DNA of 64,000 nucleotides from Terriglobia bacterium (GCA_951813285.1 OX638355.1:4962437-5026436), one strand, 5' to 3'. Counted from the stretch's first letter, positions 33,560 to 43,729 are shown. Numbers and translations: made by a program. Notes: generated from the sequence alone by a model not told the origin.

Positions 33560-35038
33560 CTACAACCCTCTGCCCGCCAGCTCCAGGGCCTTGAGGAGAG
33601 CCCGGGCCTTGTTGAGGGTCTCCTGGAATTCCCTCTCTGGAACCGAGTCGGCCACGATTCCGGCGCCTGCCTGGACATAGGCCTTCCCATCCTTGACCAC
33701 CAGGGTCCGAATGGAGATGCAGGAATCCAGATTGCCGGAGAAGTCCAGATAGAGGATGGCCCCGGCGTAGACACTTCGCAGGCTGGGCTCCAACTCCTCG
33801 ATGATCTCCATGGCCCGCACTTTGGGGGCGCCGGTCACGGTGCCGGCCGGAAAACAGGCCATCAGCGCATCGAAGCGGTCCATAGCGGGGCGAAGTTTAC
33901 CGCGCAGGGTGGACACCAGGTGCATCACGTGGGAATAGCGCTCCACCAACATCAGATCCACCAGCTCCACGCTGCCGTACTCGCAAACCTTGCCCAGATC
34001 GTTTCGGCCCAGATCCACCAGCATGATGTGCTCGGCTCGCTCCTTGGCGTCGGCCTTGAGTTCTTCCGCCAGGCGTGCGTCCTCATCGTCATGGCGGCCC
34101 CGCGGTCGGGTCCCCGCAATGGGCCGGTAGTAGGCTTCTCCCTCGGAGATCTTGACCAGCCTTTCGGGAGAGGACCCGATCACCGAGAAACCGTTGAGCC
34201 GCAGATAGAACATGTAGGGCGACGGATTCACCATTCGGAGCGCGCGATAGATGGTGAAGGGATCGGCTTTCACCTCCACCGTAAACCGCTGCGAGAGGAC
34301 CACCTGAAAAATATCCCCGGCCTTGATGTACTCCTTGGCCCGCTCGACGGCCTTGAGAAATCCCTCCTTGCTGAAATTCGACCGCACCTGGACGGAGCCG
34401 TGGTTGGAGGAAGGGGCATCGGGCGCCGGCAGCGGCCGATTCAACCGGTCTTCCAGGGCCTCGATTTCCGAGACGGCGTTTCGGTACTTGACCTCCAGCG
34501 GCGAGGATCCCTCCTCGGTGAAAACGTTGGCGATAATCAGGATCTGCTGCCGGACATGGTCGAAAGCCAGGATGTTGGAGAAATACATCAGGACCGATTC
34601 ATCCAAATTCAGCTCGTCCTGCCCGGAATGGGGAATGTTCTCGATCCAGCGAACGGTGTCGTAGGCGAAATACCCCACCGCCCCCCCGGTGAAGGGCGGC
34701 AATCCCGGGACCTTGACGGTGCGATAGCCGTCGGTGGTCTTGCGCATGATCTCCAGCAGACGCCCTTTTCGTTGAACCGACTCGCCGCCCCGCTTGATCT
34801 CGACCGTCTCTCCCCTGGAGCAGAAGGTGAGATAGGGGTTGCACCCCAGAAAGGAGTAGCGCGCAATCTTCTCGCCGCCCTCCACGCTCTCCAGCAGGAA
34901 GGCGCTCCGGGTGGAATCCTGAATCTTCAGGAAAGCCAGCACCGGCGTCAGCAGATCCGCCGCGACAGCCTTGAAGACCGGAACGATGTTGCCCTGCCTG
35001 CAATAGGCGGTGAACTGGTTGTAGTCGGGTTCGATCAT
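33560..35038 (-). CDS. trpE: Anthranilate synthase component I
   Basis: The protein has 492 residues from ATG 35038. The N-terminal domain includes the feedback segment [20 protein letters not shown] with the LLES motif that binds tryptophan in allosterically inhibited enzymes. The chorismate-binding domain has [44 protein letters not shown] and [18 protein letters not shown]. It makes anthranilate from chorismate with TrpG. It begins 117 bp after hisIE with no leader peptide or attenuator that I can see, so it probably shares the his transcript, or has a promoter inside that gap. Confidence 0.97.
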   Translation of the reverse strand: MIEPDYNQFTAYCRQGNIVPVFKAVAADLLTPVLAFLKIQDSTRSAFLLESVEGGEKIARYSFLGCNPYLTFCSRGETVEIKRGGESVQRKGRLLEIMRKTTDGYRTVKVPGLPPFTGGAVGYFAYDTVRWIENIPHSGQDELNLDESVLMYFSNILAFDHVRQQILIIANVFTEEGSSPLEVKYRNAVSEIEALEDRLNRPLPAPDAPSSNHGSVQVRSNFSKEGFLKAVERAKEYIKAGDIFQVVLSQRFTVEVKADPFTIYRALRMVNPSPYMFYLRLNGFSVIGSSPERLVKISEGEAYYRPIAGTRPRGRHDDEDARLAEELKADAKERAEHIMLVDLGRNDLGKVCEYGSVELVDLMLVERYSHVMHLVSTLRGKLRPAMDRFDALMACFPAGTVTGAPKVRAMEIIEELEPSLRSVYAGAILYLDFSGNLDSCISIRTLVVKDGKAYVQAGAGIVADSVPEREFQETLNKARALLKALELAGRGL

Positions 35039-35154
35039 GGATGTAGCAGGCCCGGAGAAATGTTCCCCCGAGGGCGGCCCGAATGGAGCGGGAGCCTCTT
35101 CCCGCCCTCTGCGATGGGCGTGCTCTACGCGGCTGCGTGGCTGGGATGCGACCG

Positions 35155-35859
35155 TCATTTCGGCTCGGGCGGAGTTGCCGGCCCTTTCCCGGATCTTCTG
35201 TCGAGCTCGCCCAGCACCTCTTCGAACTCAACCTCCTCGTTGGCCAGCAACACCAGCAGATGATAGAAAAGGTCGGCGCTCTCCGCGGTCAACTCCGTCC
35301 TGGACCGGTTCTTGGCCGCGATGATGGTCTCGGCCGACTCCTCGCCGATCTTCTTGAGAATCTTGTCCCGTCCCTGGGTAAACAGATAGCTGGTGTAGGA
35401 CCCTTCGGGACGATGCTTGCGGCGGTCCTTGATGGTCTTCACCAGCCGGTCCACCGTTTCAGGGAACCGGCCGAACGGCCTTTCTTCCACTGGGACGGCG
35501 GAAAAGAGCCGCTGGTGGAAGCAGCTCTGCGCCCCCGTGTGGCAGGCCGGACCGCTGGGGTGCACCAGCACCAGCAGCGCATCTCCGTCACAGTCCAGAT
35601 GCATCTCGACGACCTTCTGGGTGTTTCCGGAGGTCTCGCCCTTGTGCCAGATCTCCTGGCGGCTGCGACTCCAGAACCAGGTCTCGCCTCGGGTCAGCGA
35701 CAGCTTGACCGTTTCCCGACTCATGTAGGCCACCGTCAGGACCTGCCGGGTGGAGGCATCCTGCACAATGGCCGGGATCAGGCCGTCGGCGTCGAACTTC
35801 AATCGGGAGACAATCTCCTCGGCCTGACTGGGTGACATGACTTCTTCCGGAAGACTCAT
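35155..35859 (-). CDS. hisI: Bifunctional phosphoribosyl-AMP cyclohydrolase / phosphoribosyl-ATP pyrophosphatase
   Basis: The protein has 234 residues. The HisI half (about 1-115) carries [20 protein letters not shown] and the zinc/magnesium site segments [16 protein letters not shown] and [12 protein letters not shown]. The HisE half (about 130-220) carries [20 protein letters not shown] and [12 protein letters not shown]. Together they perform steps 2 and 3 of histidine synthesis. The gene overlaps hisF by 4 bp and is the last his gene before trpE. Confidence 0.96.
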   Translation of the reverse strand: MSLPEEVMSPSQAEEIVSRLKFDADGLIPAIVQDASTRQVLTVAYMSRETVKLSLTRGETWFWSRSRQEIWHKGETSGNTQKVVEMHLDCDGDALLVLVHPSGPACHTGAQSCFHQRLFSAVPVEERPFGRFPETVDRLVKTIKDRRKHRPEGSYTSYLFTQGRDKILKKIGEESAETIIAAKNRSRTELTAESADLFYHLLVLLANEEVEFEEVLGELDRRSGKGPATPPEPK

Positions 35860-36620
35860 CGAACCACCACTCCACGCGCCCTGAGATAATCCTTGGCCTG
35901 CTGGAGGGTGTGGGTGCCGAAGTGAAAGATGGATGCCGCCAGGGCGGCGTGGGCGCCACCCTGGGCCAGACCCTGGAAGAGGTGCTCCAGCGTCCCCACC
36001 CCTCCCGATGCAATCACGGGAATCCCTACCCGAGAGGTCACGGCCCGCAGCAGTTCCAGGTCATAACCCTCCTGGGTGCCATCCCGGTCCATGCTGGTCA
36101 GCAGGATTTCGCCGGCACCCAAGGATTCCGCCTGCTCGGCCCACTCCAGGACATCCAGGCCGGTGGGTGTCCGGCCGCCGTGGACATAAACTTCCCAAGC
36201 GGGATTGCGGCCGGCAGCGGTCCGCTTGGCGTCAATGGCAACCACCATGCATTGACTGCCGAATTTCTCGGCTCCCGCCCGGACCAGTTGGGGATTCTTG
36301 ACGGCTGCCGTGTTCAGGGACACCTTGTCGGCGCCGGCCCGTAAAATTTTCTGGACGTCGCCGGTGTCGCGAATCCCCCCCCCGACCGTAAAGGGGATGA
36401 AAATGGACTCGGCAACCCGCTGAACCACCTCCAGCATGATGTGGCGGTCATCGGAAGAGGCTGTAATGTCCAGAAAGACCAACTCGTCGGCGCCCTGCCG
36501 ATCGTACCGCTTCCCGCACTCGACCGGGTCGCCCGCATCCACCAGGTCCACGAAATGGACCCCCTTGACCACGCGCCCCCGGTCCACGTCCAGGCAGGGA
36601 ATAATGCGCTTCGCCAGCAT
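35856..36620 (-). CDS. hisF: Imidazole glycerol phosphate synthase cyclase subunit
   Basis: The protein has 254 residues and is a TIM barrel. Catalytic Asp residues are in [18 protein letters not shown] and [14 protein letters not shown], and the phosphate site is [14 protein letters not shown]. With HisH it makes imidazole glycerol phosphate and AICAR. Unlike most his operons it does not directly follow hisA: 310 bp of dispersed repeat lie between the two genes. Confidence 0.97.
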   Translation of the reverse strand: MLAKRIIPCLDVDRGRVVKGVHFVDLVDAGDPVECGKRYDRQGADELVFLDITASSDDRHIMLEVVQRVAESIFIPFTVGGGIRDTGDVQKILRAGADKVSLNTAAVKNPQLVRAGAEKFGSQCMVVAIDAKRTAAGRNPAWEVYVHGGRTPTGLDVLEWAEQAESLGAGEILLTSMDRDGTQEGYDLELLRAVTSRVGIPVIASGGVGTLEHLFQGLAQGGAHAALAASIFHFGTHTLQQAKDYLRARGVVVR

Positions 36621-36639
36621 AATTCTTTAGCTCCCTCGA

Positions 36640-36930
36640 ATCAACCGCCAGCCGGGCCCCGGCCGCATACCTGAAACAAAAGAAAAAAGAGTTATCCACC
36701 AAGGGCCACTAAGAAAAACGTAATGAGGTCCATCCCTATTCGTGTTCATTCGTGTTCATTCGTGTTCATTGGTGGTTCGTCTTCATTTAATAATCCTGTG
36801 CATCCTGTGCATCCATGTTCAATAAGTAAAAAACCGGTTTAGCACGACTTGGCCCTTGTTCCCGACAGGCCATGAAGATTCGTTGTTTCACTCCCGTTTG
36901 ATCCGCCCCGTCGTCCAGGGCCGACTGCCG
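36640..36930. repeat. Composite dispersed repeat between hisA and hisF
   Basis: 36690-36780 is the phased family: AGTTATCCACCAAGGGCCAC, then CCTATTCGTG followed by three near-perfect 10-bp units TTCATTCGTG. 36786-36905 is the inverted ACAGGAT copy with its long flank (TGTGCATCCATGTTCAATAA, CATGAAGATTCGTTGTTTCA). The same module pair, in the same order, is at 25475-25660. There is no obvious terminator hairpin. Confidence 0.8.
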
Positions 36931-37656
36931 CTAACCCCTGACCGCCGACAGCGCCGCTTCCAGGGAAAACCTGCCTTCATACAGGGCCTTCCCCACGATC
37001 ACCCCTTCCACGCCGCTCGACTTCAGACTGTTGAGCCGGGACAGATCCTGCAGGGAGGACACCCCCCCGGAGGCAATCACCTTCAATCCGCTCTCCCGAG
37101 CCATTTGCCCAATGGCCTCCAGGTTGGGTCCCTGGAGGGTTCCATCCTTGCCGATGTCGGTATAGACGATTCGGTCCACACCGCGCCTCGCCAGATCCCT
37201 GGCGAAGGGCAGCGCTTCCAGCGACTCCAGCTGGTTCCACCCCCGAGTCGCCACCCGGCCCCGGCGCGCGTCCAGCCCCACGATCACCTGGCCGGGATGC
37301 CGGCTCAAGGCCTCCTCCACCAGATCGGGCCGCTCCACCGCGACCGTCCCCAGAATCACCCGGGCGGCTCCCGCGGACAGCAGTTCCCCGATGTCGGAAA
37401 GAGTTCGCACCCCGCCCCCGAACTGCACCGGGATGGGCAAGGCCCGAAAAATCTCCCGGGCAATGGCCCGGTTGTGGCTGTCCTGGACCATGGCTCCATC
37501 CAGGTCCACCAGGTGAAGCCAGGAGGCGCCCTGGTCACACCATTGGCGGGCAACCACCAGGGGATCCTCCGAGTAGACCGTTTCCTGCTCTGCTCGCCCC
37601 TGGACCAGGCGGACACACCTGCCGCGACGCATGTCCACGGCGGGGAAAATGATCAT
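36931..37656 (-). CDS. hisA: ProFAR isomerase (phosphoribosylformimino-5-aminoimidazole carboxamide ribotide isomerase)
   Basis: The protein has 241 residues from ATG 37656; the frame continues upstream but the family starts at MIIFPAVDMRRGRCVRLVQG. The catalytic acids are that Asp and the one in DRIVYTDIGKDGTLQGPN, and VIASGGVSSLQDLS binds phosphate. It opens the ribose ring by an Amadori rearrangement. The 108-bp gap from hisH is larger than elsewhere in the operon. A repeat block, not hisF, follows. Confidence 0.97.
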   Translation of the reverse strand: MIIFPAVDMRRGRCVRLVQGRAEQETVYSEDPLVVARQWCDQGASWLHLVDLDGAMVQDSHNRAIAREIFRALPIPVQFGGGVRTLSDIGELLSAGAARVILGTVAVERPDLVEEALSRHPGQVIVGLDARRGRVATRGWNQLESLEALPFARDLARRGVDRIVYTDIGKDGTLQGPNLEAIGQMARESGLKVIASGGVSSLQDLSRLNSLKSSGVEGVIVGKALYEGRFSLEAALSAVRG

Positions 37657-37764
37657 CTGGGTTTCCTGTAGTCCCGATGGCCGATCCGGCGCTTGTGCCG
37701 CCTGCCCCCGACCCAGGCCCTGCATGGTGTCGCCCACCCCGTCCAGGCGCACGGATGCCACCGT

Positions 37765-38367
37765 TCAGAGCCCGGCAAAATTCCTGAGGATGCGCAAACC
37801 GACGTCCTGGCTCTTTTCAGGATGGAACTGGGTCGCCCACACGTTTCCCTTCCGGGTAATGGCCGTGAAGTCGATTCCGTAGTCGGTGGTGGCCACAACG
37901 TGCCCGGCATCGACGGGAACGGCATAGTAGGAGTGGACGAAATAGACGAAACTGCCCTCGGCCACTCCCTGCAGCAAGGGATCGGATTTCAGCAGGTGCA
38001 ACTGATTCCAACCGATGTGGGGAACCTGCACTTCCGGCGGCAGCTTCTTGACTCTCCCCGGAATGCAATCGAGCCCGCCAACCGGGCCGAACTCCTCGCT
38101 TTCGCTGAAGAGCAGCTGGAGACCCAGGCACAGTCCCAACAGAGGAGTTCCATCGGCAACTTTTTCCCGGAGCAGCGCCACCAGCTTCCTGGCGCGAAGA
38201 TTGTCCATCGCATCCGCGAAGGCTCCCACCCCCGGCAGGATCAGCTTGCGGGCGCTCCCTATCGTCTCGGGGTCCTGACTGATCTGCGACGGAATCTTCA
38301 GGCTTCGAAAGGCGTTCTGCACGCTGTGCAGATTGTTGATGGCGTAGTCGACGATGGTGATCATCAC
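37765..38367 (-). CDS. hisH: Imidazole glycerol phosphate synthase glutaminase subunit
   Basis: The protein has 200 residues. It contains [29 protein letters not shown], the catalytic Cys in [17 protein letters not shown], and His/Glu in [17 protein letters not shown]. It produces ammonia for HisF. The start overlaps the hisB stop by 4 bp. Confidence 0.97.
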   Translation of the reverse strand: MMITIVDYAINNLHSVQNAFRSLKIPSQISQDPETIGSARKLILPGVGAFADAMDNLRARKLVALLREKVADGTPLLGLCLGLQLLFSESEEFGPVGGLDCIPGRVKKLPPEVQVPHIGWNQLHLLKSDPLLQGVAEGSFVYFVHSYYAVPVDAGHVVATTDYGIDFTAITRKGNVWATQFHPEKSQDVGLRILRNFAGL

Positions 38368-38957
38368 AGAACGCCTTTGGTGGAGGGGACTCCCTTGACT
38401 GCCGGATTCCTGGCGGCAGCCTGGGAGAGCGCACGACCGGCCGACTTGAACATGGCCTCGGCCATGTGGTGGGAGTTTTTCCCGTAGAGTATTTCGATAT
38501 GGAGGTTCATTCTGCCGTGGACGGCCAGGGCGCGGAAGAATTCCTCCACCAGCTCGGTATTGAGCTCGCCGACCTTTTCGGCCGGGAAGGCCACCTTGCA
38601 GACCAGAAAGGGGCGCCCTGAATAGTCCACCACGGCCCTTCCCAGGGCTTCATCCATGGGGACATAAGCCATGCCGTAGCGAGTGATGCCTTCCTTGGCG
38701 CCCAGGGCCCGGTCGAAGGCTTGTCCCAATGCGATCCCCACGTCCTCGACGGTGTGGTGGCCGTCCACCTCCAGGTCGCCCTTGCAGCGCACCTCGAGGT
38801 CGAACAAGCCGTGCTTCGCCAAAAGGATCAGCATGTGATCGAAGAAGTGAATGCCCGTCGAAACCTGAGAGGATCCGTCTCCATCCAGGTTCAACCTGAC
38901 TGAAATATCGGTTTCGCTGGTCTTGCGGGATACTTCGGATGTCCGCTGATTCTTCAA
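38364..38957 (-). CDS. hisB: Imidazoleglycerol-phosphate dehydratase
   Basis: The protein has 197 residues and is monofunctional (no N-terminal phosphatase domain). The metal-binding motifs are [27 protein letters not shown] and [20 protein letters not shown]. It dehydrates imidazole glycerol phosphate. A separate histidinol phosphatase would be needed and is not in the window. The Shine-Dalgarno is AGGAGGTGAAGG just before ATG. Confidence 0.97.
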   Translation of the reverse strand: MKNQRTSEVSRKTSETDISVRLNLDGDGSSQVSTGIHFFDHMLILLAKHGLFDLEVRCKGDLEVDGHHTVEDVGIALGQAFDRALGAKEGITRYGMAYVPMDEALGRAVVDYSGRPFLVCKVAFPAEKVGELNTELVEEFFRALAVHGRMNLHIEILYGKNSHHMAEAMFKSAGRALSQAAARNPAVKGVPSTKGVL

Positions 38958-39002
38958 CCTTCACCTCCTAGTCGTCACTCAACCGGCGCCTCCGACTGCC
39001 GG

Positions 39003-40088
39003 CTATGCGGGAACGACCGCAGACTGTGACTTCATGATCCGACTCAGGACTTCCAGAAAGCGGTCATTTTCCTGGGGCAGACCCACGCTCACCCTGAGAA
39101 ACTGCTGCAGCATGGGATAGCGGCTGACGTCCCTCACCAGGATTCCCTCCTCGCACAGAGCCTTGAAGACCCCACCCGGGTCCGCGGCCAGCCGAAAGAC
39201 CATGAAATTGGCCCGCGAGGGAAAGGGCTCCACGCCGGGAATACGGGTGAGGCCTTCCCACAGCCGGTCCCGCTCGGCAATCACCCGTTCGATCTGCGGC
39301 TTCAGCAAGTCGAAATGCTCCAGCGCCGCCGAGGCCGCCGCCATGGAAAATACATTGAGGTTGTAGGGGAGCTTGGCCTTGGACACCTGCTCCACCAGTT
39401 CCGGGCGGCCCAGAAGATAGCCGACTCTCAGCCCGGCCATCGACATCGCCTTCGAAAAGGTCCTGAGCACCACCAGGTTCTCGAAACGTTCCAGCAGCGG
39501 CGCCACCGACTGCCGGCTGAACTCGTGGTAGGCCTCGTCAACCACCACCAGTCCACCCGCTTGGCGCAGGATCCTCTCGAGGTCCCCGCGGTCCACCACT
39601 CCGCCGGTGGGATTGTTGGGCGAGCAGAGGATGGTCAGATCCGCTTCACCGACTTCCCTCAGCAGGCCCGGCCCATCGAACTCCAGGTCGGGCCTGAGGG
39701 GTACTTCCCGGCATTCCCCGCCCAGAATCCGCGCGAACATCCCGTAAAGGGTGAAGGTAGGCTGAGGAATCACCACCCTCTTGCCCCTCTCCACCACCAC
39801 CACCATCAGGGCTTCGATCAACTCATTGGAGCCGTTCCCCACCAGCACTCCCTCCTTCTTCCAACGGCTGAAGTCAGCCAACCGGGAGATGAGGGAGGCG
39901 GGCACGAAATCCGGATAGCGGCACCAGGCTGTCTTGGCCACGGACTGGTGCACCGCCCGCTTGACCGCCTCGGGCATATCGAAGGGATTTTCGTTCTGGT
40001 TGATCTTTACCGGCGCCCTGAAGTGCTTGAGCGCATAGGGCTTCAGGTTCCTTACCGCCGGCTTGACGGAGGAAAGAGGATCACCCAC
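39003..40088 (-). CDS. hisC: Histidinol-phosphate aminotransferase
   Basis: The protein has 361 residues and is a class I/II aminotransferase. NQNENPFDMPEAVKRAVH near the N-terminus, CSPNNPTGGVVDRGDLERIL, VVDEAYHEFS, and the PLP Lys in VLRTFSKAMSMAGLRVGYLL are HisC features. It makes histidinol phosphate from imidazole acetol phosphate. Its first 8 bases overlap the end of the CDGSH gene. Confidence 0.95.
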   Translation of the reverse strand: MGDPLSSVKPAVRNLKPYALKHFRAPVKINQNENPFDMPEAVKRAVHQSVAKTAWCRYPDFVPASLISRLADFSRWKKEGVLVGNGSNELIEALMVVVVERGKRVVIPQPTFTLYGMFARILGGECREVPLRPDLEFDGPGLLREVGEADLTILCSPNNPTGGVVDRGDLERILRQAGGLVVVDEAYHEFSRQSVAPLLERFENLVVLRTFSKAMSMAGLRVGYLLGRPELVEQVSKAKLPYNLNVFSMAAASAALEHFDLLKPQIERVIAERDRLWEGLTRIPGVEPFPSRANFMVFRLAADPGGVFKALCEEGILVRDVSRYPMLQQFLRVSVGLPQENDRFLEVLSRIMKSQSAVVPA

Positions 40089-40323
40089 GGCTGCCCCCGG
40101 AGGCTGGGGGCGGCAGACTCAGAGCCTTGACCTCGGATTGGAAGCCGACCCTGCGGTGGCTGCCGTCGCAAAAGGGTTTTCTCTCGGAGTGGCCACAGCG
40201 GCAAAGGGATATGGTCGTGCGACCGCCGAGGTCGAAGGCCTGCCCTTGGGCGTCATGGAGGGTGAATTCCCCCGTGATTCTCAAGGAGCCGTGATTGTTT
40301 ACCGTCAGCTTGGTGTCCGCCAT
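40081..40323 (-). CDS. CDGSH-type iron-sulfur domain protein
   Basis: The protein has 80 residues from ATG 40323, with AAAGGAGA upstream. The cluster-binding motif CRCGHSERKPFCDGSHRRVG gives the three Cys and one His that hold a redox-active [2Fe-2S] cluster in the mitoNEET/CISD family. The preceding NNHGSLRITGEFTLHDAQGQ strand is typical of bacterial single-domain members. It is the first gene of the his-trp block and overlaps hisC by 8 bp, so it is co-transcribed. Its link to histidine synthesis is unknown. On the opposite strand a long shadow frame spans this gene. Confidence 0.92.
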   Translation of the reverse strand: MADTKLTVNNHGSLRITGEFTLHDAQGQAFDLGGRTTISLCRCGHSERKPFCDGSHRRVGFQSEVKALSLPPPASGGSRG

Positions 40324-40740
40324 TGGAAGTCTCCTTTCGTCGCCACTCGAAGTTCCGAAGCGCAGGCCGGCGCTACCGCCAGGCCGACGGCACGAAGTGT
40401 CTATGATAGCAGATCCGCTGAGGGACAAAGAGTTATCCACGAAGAGACACGAAGGACGACGAAGGGCCACTAAGGCGTCGAGGAGGATCGAGCGGGGCTT
40501 GCCAGGGTTCGGGAAGGGGGAAGCGGAGATACGAAGGTTGGATAAGGGCGAAAGAGTTATCCGCGATGGGGAATGAACGTCCGGGCTTGACCCTCTTCGA
40601 TGGATCTTGATATACAGGCTTTCCTTGCGTTGAAAACGGACGACATTACCGGAAAGCGCGGAGCAACCCGTCCCAACCGAGGTACTCCAGAGCGGCAAGC
40701 CTCCGGGAAGGGGTGGCCGCATTTGCCGGAGGGCAAGCCG
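40324..40740. repeat. Divergent intergenic region with a phased-repeat copy
   Basis: 40428-40480 is the phased dispersed family (AGTTATCCACGAAGAGACAC, GAAGGGCCACTAAGGCGTCG), matching 24326-24400 and 36690-36720. A second AGTTATCCGCGATGGGGAAT lies at 40550-40575. The rest should hold the promoters of the minus-strand his-trp block and the plus-strand oxidoreductase operon. No clear -10/-35 pair or leader-peptide attenuator with a His or Trp codon run was found. Confidence 0.6.
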
Positions 40741-41871
40741 ATGGTCCGGAAGATCCATGTAGCCCTGATCGGTTACCAGTTCATGGGCAAGGCCCACAGC
40801 AACGCCTACCGTCAGATGCCGCATTTTTTCAATCCATCGGCTCTGCCGGTCATGCAGGTGATCTGCGGCCGCAACCAGGCCGGAGTCAGCGCCGCCGCCG
40901 GCCAGTTGGGATGGAAGGAGTGGAGCACCTCCTGGGAAGAGGTGGTGAATCGGCCCGACATCGACCTGGTCGACATCGCCACGCCGGGCGATACCCACCT
41001 GCCGATCTGCCTGGCCGCCGCCAAAGCCGGCAAGGCAATCCTGTGCGAGAAGCCCTTGGCCAACAGTTTGAGCGAGGCCCGCAAGATGCTGGCTGCCGTT
41101 CGCCAAGGCGGAGCGCCGCACATGCTTTGCCACAACTACCGCAAGGTGCCGGCCGTGGCCCTGGCCAAGGAGCTCATTGCCGGCGGCGAGCTGGGCACCA
41201 TCCGTCATTTTCGAGGCACTTACCTGCAGGATTGGTCCATGAGCCCCGAGCTGCCGCTTCTCTGGAGGTTCGACAGGCGAAAGTCCGGAAGTGGAGCCCT
41301 GGGCGATCTGGGGTCCCACCTGATCGACCTGGCTCGCTTCCTGGTCGGCGAAATCCGCGGCGTCTCGGCCCTGCTGGAAACCTTCATCAAGCAGCGTCCC
41401 CTGCCGGATCGGCCCACCAGGAAGGGCCGGGTGACGGTCGACGACGCCACCCTTGCGCTTCTTCGATTCGCCGACGGCGCGGTGGGTACCATCGAAGCCA
41501 CCCGGTTCGCCCCCGGCCGCAGGAATTACAACGCCTTCGAGATCAACGGCAGCCTGGGCAGCCTGTCTTTCAACCTGGAGCGCCTCAACGAGCTCAAACT
41601 CTTCCTTTGCAAGGACGCCAAGCACTCCCAGGGATTCAAGGACATCCTGGTTACCGAACCCTCTCACCCCTACATGAACTGGTGGCCTCCCGGACACATC
41701 ATCGGCTATGAGCACTCCTTCGTTCATATTGTCCACGACCTGATGCAGTCCATGGGGCGGAACCGGCCCGCCTCACCCGACTTCCGGGACGGTGTGGAGA
41801 ACCAGAGGGTGATCGAAGCCATCCAGGAAAGTGCTCAGTCCGGACAATGGATCTCGTTGCGGCCCCGGTAG
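40741..41871 (+). CDS. Gfo/Idh/MocA family NAD(P)-dependent oxidoreductase
   Basis: The protein has 376 residues from ATG 40741 (GGAGGGCAAGCCG upstream; the longer frame from 40600 has no ribosome site). The N-terminal Rossmann fold ([20 protein letters not shown]) is followed by [20 protein letters not shown] and the family motif [15 protein letters not shown]. The C-terminal half shows [20 protein letters not shown] with the catalytic Asp/His segment. It is a sugar or cyclitol dehydrogenase of unknown specificity. It forms an operon with the sugar isomerase/epimerase downstream. Confidence 0.92.
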   Translation: MVRKIHVALIGYQFMGKAHSNAYRQMPHFFNPSALPVMQVICGRNQAGVSAAAGQLGWKEWSTSWEEVVNRPDIDLVDIATPGDTHLPICLAAAKAGKAILCEKPLANSLSEARKMLAAVRQGGAPHMLCHNYRKVPAVALAKELIAGGELGTIRHFRGTYLQDWSMSPELPLLWRFDRRKSGSGALGDLGSHLIDLARFLVGEIRGVSALLETFIKQRPLPDRPTRKGRVTVDDATLALLRFADGAVGTIEATRFAPGRRNYNAFEINGSLGSLSFNLERLNELKLFLCKDAKHSQGFKDILVTEPSHPYMNWWPPGHIIGYEHSFVHIVHDLMQSMGRNRPASPDFRDGVENQRVIEAIQESAQSGQWISLRPR

Positions 41872-41936
41872 CCATGGACCGGACGCCGCCGCCGAGCCGG
41901 CCGCACCCGACACAGACCCCAGCCCGGAGGAAGACA

Positions 41937-42935
41937 ATGGCTAGACCCGTCACACTGTTCACCGGCCAATGGGCCGATATGCCTCTGGAAGCCCTGGCCA
42001 GGCAGGCCGGCCAGTGGGGGTTCGACGGCCTGGAACTGGCTTGCTGGGGCGACCACTTCGAGGTGGACCGGGCCCTGGAGAGCGACGGCTATGTCCGCGA
42101 GAAGCGGGCTCTGCTGGACGGGCTCGGTTTGAGCTGCCTGGCCATCAGCAACCACCTGGTGGGTCAATGCACCTGCGATCCCATTGACTCCCGGCACAAG
42201 GACATCCTTCCGGCCCGCATCTGGGGGGACGGGGATCCTGAAGGAGTTCGACGGCGTGCCGCCGAGGAAATGAAAGCCACCGCTCGCGCGGCCAGGCTGT
42301 TCGGAGTCGACACGGTCAACGGCTTTACCGGCAGCAGCGTCTGGGCCAAGCTCTACTTCTTCCCGCCCACCTCCCAGAGCCACATCGACGCCGGCTATCG
42401 GGACTTCGCCGACCGCTGGCTCCCCATACTGGAGGTCTTTCAGGAACAGCAGGTCCGCTTTGCCCTGGAAGTTCACCCCACCGAGATCGCCTACGACATC
42501 CTCACCGCTCATCGCGCCCTGGAAGCCATCCGTCACCACCCCAGCTTCGGCTTCAATTTCGACCCAAGCCACCTCATACCCCAGCTCATCAACCCCGTCT
42601 TTTTCCTGGAGGACTTCGAGGACCGCATCTTCCACGTCCACATCAAGGACGCCCGGGTTCAAGTGGACGGCCGCAACAGCATTCTGGCCTCCCATCTGGA
42701 TTTTGGAGACCACCGACGCGGCTGGGATTTCGTCTCCCCGGGCAGGGGCGGGGTCCAGTGGGACCAGATCATGCGCGCACTCAATCGCATCGGCTATCAG
42801 GGACCGCTCTCCATCGAGTGGGAGGACTCCGGCATGGACCGGGACTGGGGAGCCCCAGAGGCGCTGGCGATGGTCCGCCGGCAGGACTTTGCGCCCTCCC
42901 GGGTCGCCTTCGACGCCGCCTTCTCCAGCGATTGA
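41937..42935 (+). CDS. Sugar phosphate isomerase/epimerase (xylose-isomerase-like TIM barrel)
   Basis: The protein has 332 residues from ATG 41937 (GGAGGAAGACA upstream). It is an AP-endonuclease-2/xylose-isomerase-type barrel with metal-ligand candidates Glu in [14 protein letters not shown], Asp/His in [12 protein letters not shown], His in [13 protein letters not shown], and Glu in [15 protein letters not shown]. Such proteins commonly pair with Gfo/Idh dehydrogenases in inositol, allulose or rare-sugar catabolism. The stop codon overlaps the start of the next gene (TGATG). Confidence 0.92.
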   Translation: MARPVTLFTGQWADMPLEALARQAGQWGFDGLELACWGDHFEVDRALESDGYVREKRALLDGLGLSCLAISNHLVGQCTCDPIDSRHKDILPARIWGDGDPEGVRRRAAEEMKATARAARLFGVDTVNGFTGSSVWAKLYFFPPTSQSHIDAGYRDFADRWLPILEVFQEQQVRFALEVHPTEIAYDILTAHRALEAIRHHPSFGFNFDPSHLIPQLINPVFFLEDFEDRIFHVHIKDARVQVDGRNSILASHLDFGDHRRGWDFVSPGRGGVQWDQIMRALNRIGYQGPLSIEWEDSGMDRDWGAPEALAMVRRQDFAPSRVAFDAAFSSD

Positions 42936-43639
42936 TGGACAGGACCTCCCTGAACATCTTTGCCAAGGCCCCCATCCCGGGAACCGTCAAGACCCGCATG
43001 TCGCCCCCCTTGTCCCCGGCGCAATGCCTGCGCCTGCATGAGGCCCTGCTGAACCACACCCTTGCCCAAATGCGGCCCCTCATCGCTCCCGGAGTGCAGG
43101 CCACCCTTTGCCTTACCGGAACGCTGCAGGGAGCTCTGATGCAGGCCGGGCGGATGGATGCCCGGGGCTTCGAGGTGGATGTCCAGCAGGGAGCTTACCT
43201 GGGTGAGCGCCTCAGCCACGCGCTCGCCACCAGATTCAGGCAGGGTTATTCCAAGGTGATCTTCATCGGGACCGACTGCCCCAAACTGGGATCGAAGACA
43301 GTCCGGGACGCCATCCGCACTCTGAACCGGCAGGAGGTGGTCATTGGCCCCGCTCAAGACGGCGGTTACTACCTGATCGGTTTTGCCGCCTGCCTTCCCG
43401 AACTCCTGCAGGGGATTCCCTGGGGGACTCCGGCGGTCTTCGAGACCACCCTGGACCGACTCAGGCGGCGGGGGGTGCGCTGGAAGTCGCTGGAACGGCT
43501 GGCAGACCTGGATACCTTCAGCGACCTGAAGCAATTCTGCCTGCAGGCCTCGCCGGGACGCCGTCTGCAGGGTGGGATCGACCCGGCTCTTTTTGCTACC
43601 ATAAGGGAATTGATTCAAGAGGAAGGTCACGATCCCTGA
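42935..43639 (+). CDS. TIGR04282-type glycosyltransferase (DUF2064 family)
   Basis: The protein has 234 residues from ATG 42935, which overlaps the preceding stop. It is a GT-A-like fold: NIFAKAPIPGTVKTRMSPPL at the N-terminus, KVIFIGTDCPKLGSKTV, and VIGPAQDGGYYLIGF match the DUF2064 family. Members are linked in other bacteria to arsenosugar synthesis and radical-SAM/selenodomain clusters. No radical-SAM partner is present here, and the upstream genes suggest sugar metabolism. The substrate is therefore unresolved. Confidence 0.85.
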   Translation: MDRTSLNIFAKAPIPGTVKTRMSPPLSPAQCLRLHEALLNHTLAQMRPLIAPGVQATLCLTGTLQGALMQAGRMDARGFEVDVQQGAYLGERLSHALATRFRQGYSKVIFIGTDCPKLGSKTVRDAIRTLNRQEVVIGPAQDGGYYLIGFAACLPELLQGIPWGTPAVFETTLDRLRRRGVRWKSLERLADLDTFSDLKQFCLQASPGRRLQGGIDPALFATIRELIQEEGHDP

Positions 43640-43729
43640 AGTTCGGCTTCACGTCAGGCAGGGATCCATCCCGTGACAGGACCGGCGTCTGAGATCGCCG
43701 CCCCGTCATCGGGGAATTTCCACGCGGCC

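Noticed and set aside
33470-35263. 597-residue plus-strand frame across trpE
   Set aside because: Antisense to trpE and hisIE, which carry complete family signatures on the other strand.
40081-41736. 551-residue minus-strand frame
   Set aside because: Most of it is antisense to the Gfo/Idh oxidoreductase. Only the last 80 codons (from ATG 40323) are real, the CDGSH protein.
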